A stretch of 64,000 bases of DNA from assembly GCA_963575645.1 (NCBI GenBank), contig OY754470.1, forward strand, positions 31,974,501 to 32,038,500, given 5' to 3'. Positions 1 through 14,531 of this stretch are shown here, piece by piece. The notes below the pieces were generated by a model. The model ran no database searches and was not told the DNA's origin. It saw only the letters and a program-made list of their open reading frames with translations. The stretch is from Xanthostigma xanthostigma (taxonomy: Eukaryota; Arthropoda; Insecta; Raphidioptera; Raphidiidae). The stretch's first letter is position 1; every line of letters begins with the position of its first letter. The position numbers were made by a program, and so were the translations under genes.

Positions 1-327
1 CCTAATTGTATAAAGCATGTAAAAACTGCTTGTCAGCTTTCGAATAATGGTTAATATGCAGTTTGCATTTTCTTATGAGAGAATGATCCAAACCTGAATG
101 TTATAGTGTAAATAGACTTACCTTCTCGAAATAAAGCAATTTTGCCTATAAGGACTCATTTGCCCCTAATTGTCATAAAGCATGTAAAAACTGCTTGTAT
201 GCGTTAATATAATAGCTAATATGCAGATTGCATTTTCTTATGAGAGAATGATCCAAAACTGAATGTTATAGTGTAAATAGACTTACCTTTGTAAAATAAA
301 GCAATTTTGCCTATAAGGACTCATTTG

Positions 328-342
328 CACGCAATTGTCGTG
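328..342. repeat. Representative dyad in one monomer class (CACG-CAATTG-T-CGTG)
   Basis: CACGCAATTGTCGTG pairs CACG with CGTG around the palindromic hexamer CAATTG. It is found in one recurrent monomer class on both arms, as CACGACAATTGCGTG on the right. The other common class (CACCTAATTGTCGTA) lacks the symmetry. This is one example of many. Confidence 0.6.
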
Positions 343-3300
343 AAGCATGTAAAAACTGCTTGTCTGCGTTAAAATAATGGTTAATATGCAGTTTGCATTT
401 TCTTATGAGAGAATGATCCAAACCTGAATGTTATAGTGAAAGTAGACTTACCTTTGTGAAATAGAACAATTTTGCGTTTAAGGACTTATTTGCACCTAAT
501 TGTCGTAAATCATGTAAAAACTGCTTGACTGCGTAAAAATGATAGTCAATATTCAGTTTGCATTTTCTTATGAGAGAATGATCCAAACCTGAATGTTATA
601 GTGTAAATATACTTACCCTCATGAAATAATGCAATTTTGCCTATAAGGACTCATTTGCACCTAATTGTCATAAAGCATGTAAAAACTGCTTGTATGCGTT
701 AAAATAATAGTTAATATGCAGTTTGCATTCACTTGTGAGAGAATGATCCAAACCTAAATGTTATAGTGTAAGTAAACTAACCTTTGTGAAATAAAGCAAT
801 TTTGCCTATAAGGACTCATTTGCACCTAATAGTCGTAAAGCATGTAAAAACTGCGTGTCTGCGTTAAAATAATGGTTAATATGCAGTTTGCATTTTCTTA
901 TGAGAGAATAATCCAAACCTGAATGTTATAGTGTAAATAGACTAACCTTCATGAAATAAAGCAATTTTGCCTATAAGGACCTATTTGCCCCTAATTGTCA
1001 TAAAGCATGTAAAGACTGCTTGTATGCGTTAAAATAATGGTTAATATGCAGTTTGCATTTTCTTATGAGAGAATGATCCAAACCTGAATGTTATAGTGTA
1101 AATAGACTAACCCTCATGAAATAAAGCAATTTTGCCTATAAGGACTCATTTGCACCTAATTGTCATATAGCTTGTAAAAACTGCTTGTATGCGTTAAAAT
1201 AATAGTTAATATGCAGTTTGCATTTTCTTATGAGAGAATGATCCAAACCTGAATGTTATAGTTTAGTTAAACTTACCTTTGTAAAATAAAGCAATTTTGC
1301 CTATAAGGACTCATTCTTACCTAATTGTCGTAAAGCATGTAAAAACTGCTTGTCTGCGTTTAAATAATGGTTAATATGCAGTTTGCATTTTCTTATGAGA
1401 GAATGATCCAAACCTGAATGTTATAGTGAAAGTAGACTTACCTTTGTGAAATATAACAATTTTGCTTTTAAGGACTTATTTGCACCTAATTGTCGTAAAC
1501 CATGTAAAAACTGCTTGTCTGCGTGAAAATGATAGTCAATATTCAGTTTGCATTTTCTTATGAGAGAATGATCCAAACCTAAATGTTATAGTGTAAATAG
1601 ATTTACCCTCATGAAATAAAGCAATTTTGCCTATAAGGACTCATTTGCACCTAATTGTCATAAAGCATGTAAAAACTGCTTGTCTGCGTGAAAATGATAG
1701 TAAATATGCAGTTTGCATTTTCTTATGATAGAATGATCCAAACCTGAATGTTATAGTGTAAATAGACTTACCCTAATGAAATAAAACAACTTTGCCTATA
1801 ATGACTCATTTGCACCTAATTGTCATAAAGCATGTAAAAACTACTTGTCTGCGTTAAAATAATGGTTAATATGCAGTTTGCATTTTCTTATGAGAGAATG
1901 ATCCAAACCTGAATGTTATAGTGAAAGTAGACTTACCTTTGTGAAATAAAACAATTTTGCCTTTAAAGACTTATTTGCACCTAATTGTCGTAAACCATGT
2001 AAAAACTGCTTGTCTGCGTGAAAATGATAGTCAATATTCAGTTTGCATTTTCTTATGAGAGAATGATCTAAACCTAAATGTTATAGTGTAAATAGATTTA
2101 CCCTCATGAAATAAAGCAATTTTGCCTATAAGGACTCATTTGCACCTAATTGTCGTAAACCATGTAAAAACTGCTTGTCTGCGTGAAAATGATAGTCAAT
2201 ATTCAGTTTGCATTTTCTTATGAGAGAATGATCCAAACCTAAATGTTATAGTGTAAATAGATTTACCCTCATGAAATAAAGCAATTTTGCCTAAAAGGAC
2301 TCATTTGCACCTAATTGTCATATAGCTTGTAAAAACTGCTTGTATGCGTTAAAATAATAGTTAATATGCAGTTTGCATTTTCTTATGAGAGAATGATCCA
2401 AACCTGAATGTTATAGTTTAGTTAAACTTACCTTTGTAAAATAAAGCAATTTTGCCTATAAGGACTCATTTGCACGCAATTGTCGTGAAGCTTGTAAAAA
2501 CTGCTTGTCTGCGTGAAAATGATAGTAAATATGCAGTTTGCATTTTCCTATGAGAGAATGATCCAAACCTAAATGTTATAGTGTAAATAGACTAACCCTC
2601 ATGAAATAAAACAATTTTGCCTATAAGGACTCATTTGCACCTAATTGTCGTAAAGCATGTAAAAACTGCTTGTCTGCGTTAAAATAATGGTTAATATGCA
2701 GTTTGCATTTTCTTATGAGAGAATGATCCAAACCTGAATGTTATAGTGAAAGTAGACTTACCTTTGTGAAATAAAACAGTTTTGCCTTTAAGGACTTATT
2801 TGCACCTAATTGTCGTAAACCATGTAAAAACTGCTTGTCTGCGTAAAAATGATAGTCAATATTCAGTTTGCATATTCTTATGAGAGAATGATCCAAACCT
2901 GAATGTTATAGTGTAAATAGACTTACCCTCATGAAATAAAGCAATTTTGCCTATAAGGACTAATTTGCACCTAATTGTCATAAAGCATGTAAAAACTGCT
3001 TGTCTGTGTGAAAATAATAGTAAATATGCAGTTTGCATTTTCTTATGAGAGAATGATCCAAACCTGTATGTTATAGTGTAATTTAATAGACTTACCCTCA
3101 TGAAATAAAGCAATTTAGCCTATAAAGACTCATTTGCACCTAATTGTCGTAAAGCATGTAAAAACTGCTTGTCTGCGTTTAAGTAATAGTTAATATGCAG
3201 TTTGCATTTTCTTATGAGAGAAAGATCCAAACCTGAATGTTATAGTGTAAATAGACTAACCTTCATGAAATAAAGCAATTTTGCCTATAAGGACCCAATT

Positions 3301-4715
3301 GCCCCTAATTGTCATAAAGATTGTAAAAACTGCTTGTATGCGTTAAAATAATGGTTAATATGCAGTTTGCATTTTCTTATGAGAGAATGATCCAAACCTG
3401 AATGTTATAGTGTAAATAGACTTACCCTCATGAAATAAAGCAATTTTTCCTATAATGACTCATTTGCACCTAATTGTCATAAAGCATGTAAAAACTGCTT
3501 GTATGCGTTAAAATAATGGTTAATATGCAGTTTGCATTTTCTTATGAGAGAATGATCCAATCCTGAATGTTATAGTGTAAATAGACTTACCCTCATGAAA
3601 TAAAACACTTTGGCCTATAAGGACTTATTTGCCCCTAATTGTCATAAAGCTTGTAAAGACTGCTTGTATGCGTTAAAATAATGGTTAATATGCAGTTTGC
3701 ATTTTCTTATGAGAGAATGATCCAAACCTGAATGTTATAGTGTAAATAGACTAACCCTCATGAAATAAAGCAATTTTGCCTATAAGGACTCATTTGCACC
3801 TAATTGTCATATAGCTTGTAAAAACTGCTTGTATGCGTTAAAATAATAGTTAATATGCAGTTTGCATTTTCTTATGAGAGAATGATCCAAACCTGAATGT
3901 TATAGTTTAGTTAAACTTACCTTTGTAAAATAAAGCAATTTTGCCTATAAGGACTCATTTGCACCTAATTGTCGTAAAGCATGTAAAAACTGCTTGTCTG
4001 CGTTAAAATAATGGTTAATATGCAGTTTGCATTTTCTTATGAGAGAATGATCCAAACCTGAATGTTATAGTGTAAATAGATTTACCCTCATAAAATAAAG
4101 CAGTTTTGCCTATAAGGACTCATTTGCACCTAATTGTCATAAAGCATGTAAAAACTGCTTGTCTGCGTGAAAATGATAGTAAATATGCAGTTTGCATTTT
4201 CTTATGAGAGAAAGATCCAAACCTGAATGTTATAGTGTAAATAGACTTACCTTCATAAAATAAAGCAATTTTGCCTATAAGGACCCATTTGCCCCTAATT
4301 GTCATAAAGCATGTAAAAACTGCTTGTATGCGTTAAAATAATGATTAATATGCAGTTTGCATTTTCTTATGAGAGAATGATCCAAACCTGAATATTATAG
4401 TGTAAATAGACTTACCCTAATGAAATAAAGCAATTTTGCCTATATAGACTCATTTGCACCTAATTGTCATAAAGCATGTAAAAACTGCTTGTATGCGTTA
4501 AAATAATGGTTAATATGCAGTTTGCATTTTCTTATGAGAGAATGATCCAAACCTGAATGTTATAGTGTAAATAGACTAACCTTTGTAAAATAAAGCAATT
4601 TTGCCTATAAGGACTCATTTGCACGCAATTGTCGTGAAGCATGTAAAAACTGCTTCTCTGCGTGAAAATGATAGTAAATATGCAGTTTGCATTTTCTTAT
4701 GAGAGAATGATCCAA

Positions 4716-7550
4716 ACCTGAATGTTATAGTGTATATAGACTTACCCTCGTGAAATAAAGCAATTTTGCCTATAAAGACTCATTTGCACCTAATTGTCGT
4801 AAAGCATGTAAAACTGCTTGTCTGCGTTTAAATAATGGTTAATATGCAGTTTGCATTTTCTTATGAGAGAAAGATCCAAACCTGAATGTTATAGTGTAAA
4901 TAAACTTACCTTCATGAAATAAAGCAATTTTGCCTATAAGGACCCATTTGCCCCTAATTGTCATAAAGCATGTAAAAACTGCTTGTATGCGTTAAAATAA
5001 TGGTTAATATGCAGTTTGCATTGTCTTATGAGAGAATGATCCAAACCTGAATATTATAGTGTAAATAGACTTACCCTAATGAAATAAAGCAATTTTGCCT
5101 ATAAGGACTTATTTGCACCTAATTGTCATAAAGCATGTAAAAACTGCTTGTATGCGTTAAAATAATGGTTAATATGCAGTTTGCATTTTCTTATGAGAGA
5201 ATGATCCAAACCTGAATGTTATAGTGTAAATAAACTAACCTTTGTAAAATAAAGCAATTTTGCCTATAAGGACTCATTTGCACGCAATTGTCGTGAAGCA
5301 TGTAAAAACTGCTTGTCTGCGTGAAAATGACAGTAAATATGAAGTTTGCATTTTCTTATGAGAGAATGATCCAAACCTAAATGTTATAGTGTAAATAGAC
5401 TAACCCTCATAAAATAAAACAATTTTGCCTATAAGGACTCATTTGCACCTAATTGTCGTAAAGCATGTAAAAACTGCTTGTCTGCGTTAAAATAATTGTT
5501 AATATGCAGTTTGCATTTTCTTATAAGAGAATGATCCAAATCTGAATGTTATAGTGAAAGTAGACTTACCTTTGTGAAATAAAACAGTTTTGCCTTTAAG
5601 GACTTATTTGCACCTAATTGTCGTAAACCATGTAAAAACTGCTTGTCTGCGTAAAAATGATAGTCAATATTCAGTTTGCGTTTTCTTATGAGAGAATGAT
5701 CCAAACCTGAATGTTATAGTGTAAATAGACTTACCCTGATAAAATAAAGCAATTTTGCCTATAAGGACTAATTTGCACCTAATTGTCATAAAGCATGTAA
5801 AAACTGCTTGTCTGCGTGAAAATGATAGTAAATATGCAGTTTGCATTTTCTTATGAGAGAATGATCCAAACCTAAATGTTATAGTGTAATTTAATAGACT
5901 TACACTCATAAAATAAAGCAATTTAGCCTATAAAGACTCATTTGCACCTAATTGTCGTAAAGATTGTAAAAACTGCTTGTATGCGTTAAAATAATGGTTA
6001 ATATGCAGTTTGCATTTTCTTATGAGAGAAAGATCCAAACCTGAATGTTATAGTGTAAATAGACTAACCTTCATGAAATAAAGCAATTTTGCCTATAAGG
6101 ACCCATTTGCCCCTAATTGTCATAAAGATTGTAAAAACTGCTTGTATGCGTTAAAATAATGGTTAATATGCAGTTTGCATTTTCTTATGAGAGAATGATC
6201 AAACCTGAATGTTATAGTGTAAATAGACTTACCCTCATGAAATAAAGCACTTTTGCCTATAAGGACTCATTTGCACGCAATTGTCGTGAAGCATGTAAAA
6301 ACTGCTTTTCTGCGTTAAAATAATGGTTAATATGCAGTTTGCATTTTCTTATGAGAGAATGATCCAAACCTGAATGTTATAGTGAAAGTAGACTTACCTT
6401 TGTGAAATAAACCAATTTTGCCTTTAGGACTTATTTCCACCTAATTGTCGTAAAACATGTGAAAACTGTTCGTCTGCGTGAAAATGATAGTAAATATGCA
6501 GTTTGCATTTTCTTATGAGAGAATGATCCAATCCTGAATGTTATAGTGTAAATAGACTTACCCTCATGAAATAAAACACTTTGGCCTATAAGGACTCATT
6601 TGCACCTAATTGTCGTAAAGCATGTAAAAACTGCTTGTCAGCGTTAAAATAATGGTTAATATGCAGTTTGCATTTTCTTATGAGAGAATAATCCAAACCT
6701 GAATGTTATAGTGTAAATAGACTAACCTTCATGAAATAAAGCAATTTTGCCTATAAGGACCCATTTGCCCTTAATTGTCATAAAGCATGTAAAGACTGCT
6801 TGTATGCGTTAAAATAATGGTTAATATGCAGTTTGCATTTTCTTATGAGAGAATGATCCAAACCTGAATGTTATAGTGTAAATAGACTAACCCTCATGAA
6901 ATAAAGCAATTTTGCCTATAAGGACTCATTTGCACCTAATTGTCATATAGCTTGTAAAAACTGCTTGTATGCGTTAAAATAATAGTTAATATGCAGTTTG
7001 CATTTTCTTATGAGAGAATGATCCAAACCTGAATGTTATAGTTTAGTTAAACTTACATTTGTAAAATAAAGCAATTTTGCCTATAAGGACTCATTTGCAC
7101 CTAATTGTCGTAAAGCATGTAAAAACTGCTTGTTTGCGTTAAAATAATGGTTAATATGCAGTTTGCATTTTCTTATGAAAGAATGATCCAAACCTGAATG
7201 TTATAGTGTAAATAGACTTACCTTCATGAAATAAAGCAATTTTGCCTATAAGGACCCATTTGCCCCTAATTGTCATAAAGCATGTAAAAACTGCTTGTAT
7301 GCGTTAAAATAATGGTTAATATGCAGTTTGCATTTTCTTATGAGAGAATGATCCAAACCTGAATATTATAGTGTAAATAGACTTACCCTAATGAAATAAA
7401 ACAATTTTGCCTATAAGGACTTATTTGCACCTAATTGTCATAAAGCATGTAAAAACTGCTTGTATGCGTTAAAATAATGGTTAATATGCAGTTTGCATTT
7501 TCTTATGAGAGAATGATCCAAACCTGAATGTTATAGTGTAAATAGACTAA
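4716..7550 (+). repeat. Nested segmental duplication inside the 14.5-kb unit, copy A
   Basis: This block reappears about 3.47 kb downstream. The offset is 3,466 bp at first (for example the CCCTCGTGAAATAAAG variant at 4746 and 8212). It drops to 3,301 bp from about 6,181, because copy B lacks one monomer. The block includes a distinctive class with a missing A (GCATGTAAAACTGC) and one with GATCAAACC. Ends are estimated by eye to within about one monomer. The same pair occurs again in the second 14.5-kb copy. Confidence 0.8.
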
Positions 7551-8181
7551 CCTTTGTAAAATAAAGCAATTTTGCCTATAAGGACTCATTTGCACGCAAT
7601 TGTCGTGAAGCATGTAAAAACTGCTTGTCTGCGTGAAAATGATAGTAAATATGCAGTTTGCATTTTCTTATGAGAGAATGATCCAAACCTAAATGTTATA
7701 GTGTAAATAGACTAACCCTCATGAAATAAATCAATTTTGCCTATAAGGACTCATTTGCACCTAATTGTCGTAAAGCATGTAAAAACTGCTTGTCTGCGTT
7801 AAAATAATGGTTAATATGCAGTTTGCATTTTCTTATGAGAGAATGATCCAAACCTGAATGTTATAGTGAAAGTAGACTTACCTTTGTGAAATAAAACAGT
7901 TTTGCCTTTAAGGACTTATTTGCACCTAATTGTCGTAAACCATGTAAAAACTGCTTGTCTGCGTAAAAATGATATTCAATATTCAGTTTGCATTTTCTTA
8001 TGAGAGAATGATCCAAACCTGAATGTTATAGTGTAAATAGACTTACCCTCTTGAAATAAAGCAATTTTGCCTATAAGGACTCATTTGCACCTAATTGTCA
8101 TAAATCATTTAAGAACTGCTTGTCTGCGTGAAAATGATAGTAAATATGCAGTTTGCATTTTCTTATGATAGAATGATCTAA

Positions 8182-10850
8182 ACCTGAATGTTATAGTGTA
8201 TATAGACTTACCCTCGTGAAATAAAGCAATTTTGCCTATAAAGACTCATTTGCACCTAATTGTCGTAAAGCATGTAAAACTGCTTGTCTGCGTTTAAATA
8301 ATGGTTAATATGCAGTTTGCATTTTCTTATGAGAGAAAGATCCAAACCTGAATGTTATAGTGTAAATAAACTTACCTTCATGAAATAAAGCAATTTTGCC
8401 AATAAGGACCCATTTGCCCCTAATTGTCATAAAGCATGTAAAAACTGCTTGTATGCGTTAAAATAATGGTTAATATGCAGTTTGCATTTTCTTATGAGAG
8501 AATGATCCAAACCTGAATATTATAGTGTAAATAGACTTACCCTAATGAAATAAAGCATTTTTGCCTATAAGGACTTATTTGCACCTAATTGTCATAAAGC
8601 ATGTAAAAACTGCTTGTATGCGTTAAAATAATGGTTAATATGCAGTTTGCATTTTCTTATGAGAGAATGATCCAAACCTGAATGTTATAGTGTAAATAGA
8701 CTAACCTTTGTAAAATAAAGCAATTTTGCCTATAAGGACTCATTTGCACGCAATTGTCGTGAAGCATGTAAAAACTGCTTGTCTGCGTGAAAATGATAGT
8801 AAATATGAAGTTTGCATTTACTTATGAGAGAATGATCCAAACCTAAATGTTATAGTGTAAATAGACTAACCCTCATAAAATAAAACAATTTTGCCTATAA
8901 GGACTCATTTGCACCTAATTGTCGTAAAGCATGTAAAAACTGCTTGTCTGCGTTAAAATAATTGTTAATATGCAGTTTGCATTTTCTTATAAGAGAATGA
9001 TCCAAATCTGAATGTTATAGTGAAAGTAGACTTACCTTTGTGAAATAAAACAGTTTTGCCTTTAAGGACTTATTTGCACCTAATTGTCGTAAACCATGTA
9101 AAAACTGCTTGTCTGCGTAAAAATGATAGTCAATATTCAGTTTGCGTTTTCTTATGAGAGAATGATCCAAACCTGAATGTTATAGTGTAAATAGACTTAC
9201 CCTGATAAAATAAAGCAATTTTGCCTATAAGGACTAATTTGCACCTAATTGTCATAAAGCATGTAAAAACTGCTTGTCTGCGTGAAAATGATAGTAAATA
9301 TGCAGTTTGCATTTTCTTATGAGAGAATGATCCAAACCTGAATGTTATAGTGTAATTTAATAGACTTACACTCATGAAATAAAGCAATTTTGCCTATAAG
9401 GACCCATTTGCCCCTAATTGTCATAAAGATTGTAAAAACTGCTTGTATGCGTTAAAATAATGGTTAATATGCAGTTTGCATTTTCTTATGAGAGAATGAT
9501 CAAACCTGAATGTTATAGTGTAAATAGACTTACCCTCATGAAATAAAGCACTTTTGCCTATAAGGACTCATTTGCACGCAATTGTCGTGAAGCATGTAAA
9601 AACTGCTTTTCTGCGTTAAAATAATGGTTAATATGCAGTTTGCATTTTCTTATGAGAGAATGATCCAAACCTGAATGTTATAGTGAAAGTAGACTTACCT
9701 TTGTGAAATAAACCAATTTTGCCTTTAGGACTTATTTCCACCTAATTGTCGTAAAACATGTGAAAACTGTTCGTCTGCGTGAAAATGATAGTAAATATGC
9801 AGTTTGCATTTTCTTATGAGAGAATGATCCAATCCTGAATGTTATAGTGTAAATAGACTTACCCTCATGAAATAAAACACTTTGGCCTATAAGGACTCAT
9901 TTGCACCTAATTGTCGTAAAGCATGTAAAAACTGCTTGTCAGCGTTAAAATAATGGTTAATATGCAGTTTGCATTTTCTTATGAGAGAATAATCAAAACC
10001 TGAATGTTATAGTGTAAATAGACTAACCTTCATGAAATAAAGCAATTTTGCCTATAAGGACCCATTTGCCCTTAATTGTCATAAAGCATGTAAAGACTGC
10101 TTGTATGCGTTAAAATAATGGTTAATATGCAGTTTGCATTTTCTTATGAGAGAATGATCCAAACCTGAATGTTATAGTGTAAATAGACTAACCCTCATGA
10201 AATAAAGCAATTTTGCCTATAAGGACTCATTTGCACCTAATTGTCATATAGCTTGTAAAAACTGCTTGTATGCGTTAAAATAATAGTTAATATGCAGTTT
10301 GCATTTTCTTATGAGAGAATGATCCAAACCTGAATGTTATAGTTTAGTTAAACTTACATTTGTAAAATAAAGCAATTTTGCCTATAAGGACTCATTTGCA
10401 CCTAATTGTCGTAAAGCATGTAAAAACTGCTTGTTTGCGTTAAAATAATGGTTAATATGCAGTTTGCATTTTCTTATGAGAGAATGATCCAAACCTGAAT
10501 GTTATAGTGTAAATAGACTTACCTTCATGAAATAAAGCAATTTTGCCTATAAGGACCCATTTGCCCCTAATTGTCATAAAGCATGTAAAAACTGTTGTAT
10601 GCGTTAAAATAATGGTTAATATGCAGTTTGCATTTTCTTATGAGAGAATGATCCAAACCTGAATATTATAGTGTAAATAGACTTACCCTAATGAAATAAA
10701 GCAATTTTGCCTATAAGGACTTATTAGCACCTAATTGTCATAAAGCATGTAAAAACTGCTTGTATGCGTTAAAATAATGGTTAATATGCAGTCTGCATTT
10801 TCTTATGAGAGAATGATCCAAACCTGAATGTTATAGTGTAAATAGACTTA
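8182..10850 (+). repeat. Nested segmental duplication inside the 14.5-kb unit, copy B
   Basis: This is the counterpart of 4,716-7,550, at an offset of 3,466 bp falling to 3,301 bp after loss of one monomer near 9,390. At its far end there is a two-monomer duplication marked by the single-base deletion ACTGTTGTATGCG, seen at 10,591 and 10,920 (329 bp apart). Beyond about 10,850 the two copies part. Confidence 0.78.
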
Positions 10851-13800
10851 CCTTCATGAAATAAAGCAATTTTGCCTATAAGGACCCATTTGCCCCTAAT
10901 TGTCATAAAGCATGTAAAAACTGTTGTATGCGTTAAAATAATGGTTAATATGCAGTTTGCATTTTCTTATGAGATAATGATCCAAACCTAAATATTATAG
11001 TGTAAATAGACTAACCCTCATGAAATAAATCAATTTTGCCTATAAGGACTCATTTGCACCTAATTGTCGTAAAGCATGTAAAAACTGCTTGTCTGCGTTA
11101 AAATAATGGTTAATATGCAGTTTGCATTTTCTTATGAGAGAATGATCCAAACCTGAATGTTATAGTGAAAGTAGACTTACCTTTGTGAAATAAAACAGTT
11201 TTGCCTTTAAGGACTTATTTGCACCTAATTGTCGTAAACCATGTAAAAACTGCTTGTCTGCGTAAAAATGATATTCAATATTCAGTTTGCATTTTCTTAT
11301 GAGAGAATGATCCAAACCTGAATGTTATAGTGTAAATAGACTTACCCTCTTGAAATAAAGCAATTTTGCCTATAAGGACTAATTTGCACCTAATTGTCAT
11401 AAAGCATGTAAAAACTGCTTGTCTGCGTGAAAATGATAGTAAATATGCAGTTTGCATTTTCTTATGAGAGAATGATCCAAACCTGAATGTTATAGTGTAA
11501 TTTAATAGACTTACACTCATGAAATAAAGCAATTTAGCCTATAAAGACTCATTTGCACCTAATTGTCGTAAAGCATGTAAAAACTGCTTGTCTGCGTTTA
11601 AATAATGGTTAATATGCAGTTTGCATTTTCTTATGAGAGAAAGATCCAAACCTGAATGTTATAGTGTAAATAGACTAACCTTCATGAAATAAAGCAATTT
11701 TGCCTATAAGGACCTATTTGCCCCTAATTGTCATAAAGATTGTAAAAACTGCTTGTATGCGTTAAAATAATGGTTAATATGCAGTTTGCATTTTCTTATG
11801 AGAGAATGATCCAAACCTGAATGTTATAGTGTAAATAGACTTACCCTCATGAAATAAAGCAATTTTTCCTATAATGACTCATTTGCACCTAATTGTCATA
11901 AAGCATGTAAAAACTGCTTGTATGCGTTAAAATAATGGTTAATATGCAGTTTGCATTTTCTTATGAAAGAATGATCAAACCTGAATGTTATAGTGTAAAA
12001 AGACTTACCCTCATGAAATAAAGCACTTTTGCCTATAAGGACTCATTTGCACGCAATTGTCGTGAAGCATGTAAAAACTGCTTTTCTGCGTTAAAATAAT
12101 GGTTAATATGCAGTTTGCATTTTCTTATGAGAGAATGATCCAAACCTGAATGTTATAGTGAAAGTAGATTTACCTTTGTGAAATAAAACAATTTTGCCTT
12201 TAAGGACTTATTTCCACCTAATTGTCGTAAAACATGTGAAAACTGTTCGTCTGCGTGAAAATGATAGTAAATATGCAGTTTGCATTTTCTTATGAGAGAA
12301 TGATCCAATCCTGAATGTTATAGTGTAAATAGACTTACCCTCATGAAATAAAACACTTTGGCCTATAAGGACTCATTTGCACCTAATTGTCGTAAAGCAT
12401 GTAAAAACTGCTTGTCAGCGTTAAAATAATGGTTAATATGCAGTTTGCATTTTCTTATGAGAGAATAATCCAAACCTGAATGTTATAGTGTAAATAGACT
12501 AACCTTCATGAAATAAAGCAATTTTGCCTATAAGGACCCATTTGCCCCTAATTGTCATAAAGCATGTAAAGACTGCTTGTATGCGTTAAAATAATGGTTA
12601 ATATGCAGTTTGCATTTTCTTATGAGAGAATGATCCAAACATAAATGTTATAGTGTAAATAGACTAACCCTCATGAAATAAAACAATTTTGCCTATAAGG
12701 ACTCATTTGCACCTAATTGTCGTAAAGCATGTAAAAACTGCTTGTCTGCGTTAAAATAATGGTTAATATGCAGTTTGCATTTTCTTATGAGAGAATGATC
12801 CAAACCTGAATGTTATTGTGTAAATAGACTTACCCTCATGAAATAAAGCAATTTTGCCTATAAGGACTCATTTGCACCTAATTGTCGTAAACCATGTAAA
12901 AACTGCTTGTCTGCGTAAAAATGATAGTCAATATTCAGTTTGCATTTTCTTATGAGACAATGATCCAAACCTGAATGTTATAGTGTAAATAGACTTACCC
13001 TCATGAAATAAAGCAATTTTGCCTATAAGGACTAATTTGCAACCTAATTGTCATAAAGCATGTAAAAACTGCTTGTCTGCGTGAAAATGATAGTAAATAT
13101 GCAGTTTGCATTTTCTTATGAGAGAATAATCTAAACCTGAATGTAATAGTGTAAATAGACTTACCCTCATGAAATAAAGCAATTTTGCCTATAAGGACTA
13201 ATTTGCACCTAATTGTCATAAAGCATGTAATAACTGTTCGTCTGCGTGAAAATGATAGTAAATATGCAGTTTGAATTTTCTTATGAGAGAATGATCCAAT
13301 CCTGAATGTTATAGTGTAAATAGACTTACCCTCGTGAAATAAAACACTTTGGCCTATAAGGACTCATTTGCACCTAATTGTCGTAAAGCATGTAAAAACT
13401 GCTTGTCAGCGTTAAAATAATGGTTAATATGCAGTTTGCATTTTCTTATGAGAGAATAATCCAAACCTGAATGTTATAGTGTAAATAGACTAACCTTCAT
13501 GAAATTAAGCAATTTTGCCTATAAGGACCCATTTGCCCCTAATTGTCATAAAGCATGTAAAGACTGCTTGTATGCGTTAAAATAATGGTTAATATGCAGT
13601 TTGCATTTTCTTATGAGAGAATGATCCAAACCTGAATGTTATAGTGTAAATAGACTAACCCTCATGAAATAAAGCAATTTTGCCTATAAGGACTCATTTG
13701 CACCTAATTGTCATATAGCTTGTAAAAACTGCTTGTATGCGTTAAAATAATAGTTAATATGCAGATTGCATTTTCTTATGAGAGAATGATCCAAACCTGA

Positions 13801-14531
13801 ATGTTATAGTTTAGTTAAACTTACCTTTGTAAAATAAAGCAATTTTGCCTATAAGGACTCATTTGCACCTAATTGTCGTAAAGCATGTAAAAACTGCTTG
13901 TTTGCGTTAAAATAATGGTTAATATGCAGTTTGCATTTTCTTATGAGAGAATGATCCAAACCTGAATATTATAGTGAAAGTAGACTTACCTTTGTGAAAT
14001 AAAACAATTTTGCCTTTAAGGACTTATTTGCACCTAATTGTCGCAAACCATGTAAAAACTGCTTGTCTGCGTGAAAATGATAGTCAATATTCAGTTTGCA
14101 TTTTCTTATGAGAGAATGATCCAAACCTGAATGTTATAGTGTAAATAGACTTACCCTCATGAAATAAAGCAATTTTGCCTATAAGGACTAATTTGCACCT
14201 AATTGTCATAAAGCATGTAAAAACTGCTTGTCTGCGTGAAAATGATAGTAAATATGCAGTTTGCGTTTTCTTATGAGAGAATGATCCAAACCTGAATGTT
14301 ATAGTGTAATTTAATAGACTTACACTCATGAAATAAAGCAATATAGCCTATAAAGACTCATTTGCCCCTAATTGTCATAAAGCATGTAAAAACTGCTTGT
14401 ATGCGTTAAAATAATGGTTAATATGCAGTTTGCATTTTCTTATGAGAGAATGATCCAAACCTAAATGTTATAGTGTAAATAGACTAACCCTCATGAAATA
14501 AAGCAATTTTGCTTATAAGGACTCATTTGCA

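Larger units (their letters stand above)
1..14531 (+). repeat. 14,531-bp higher-order repeat, copy 1 (about 88 monomers)
   Basis: The order of variant monomers from position 1 reappears from 14,532 onward with a constant offset. Position 1 carries an odd monomer start (CCTAATTGTATAAAGCATG, lacking a C and followed by CAGCTTTCGAATAATGG), which recurs exactly at 14,532. Both ends of this copy are visible only because the repeat restarts; the true unit boundary could be rotated. The last monomer (14,366-14,531) has no counterpart at the end of copy 2. Confidence 0.93.

Noticed and set aside
2856-3113. 85-codon antisense reading frame recurring at 5,664, 9,130, 11,275, 14,084 and in the second 14.5-kb copy
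   Set aside because: It is satellite read through one and a half monomers. It recurs at the repeat spacing, has no recognisable domain, and starts and stops within repeat units.
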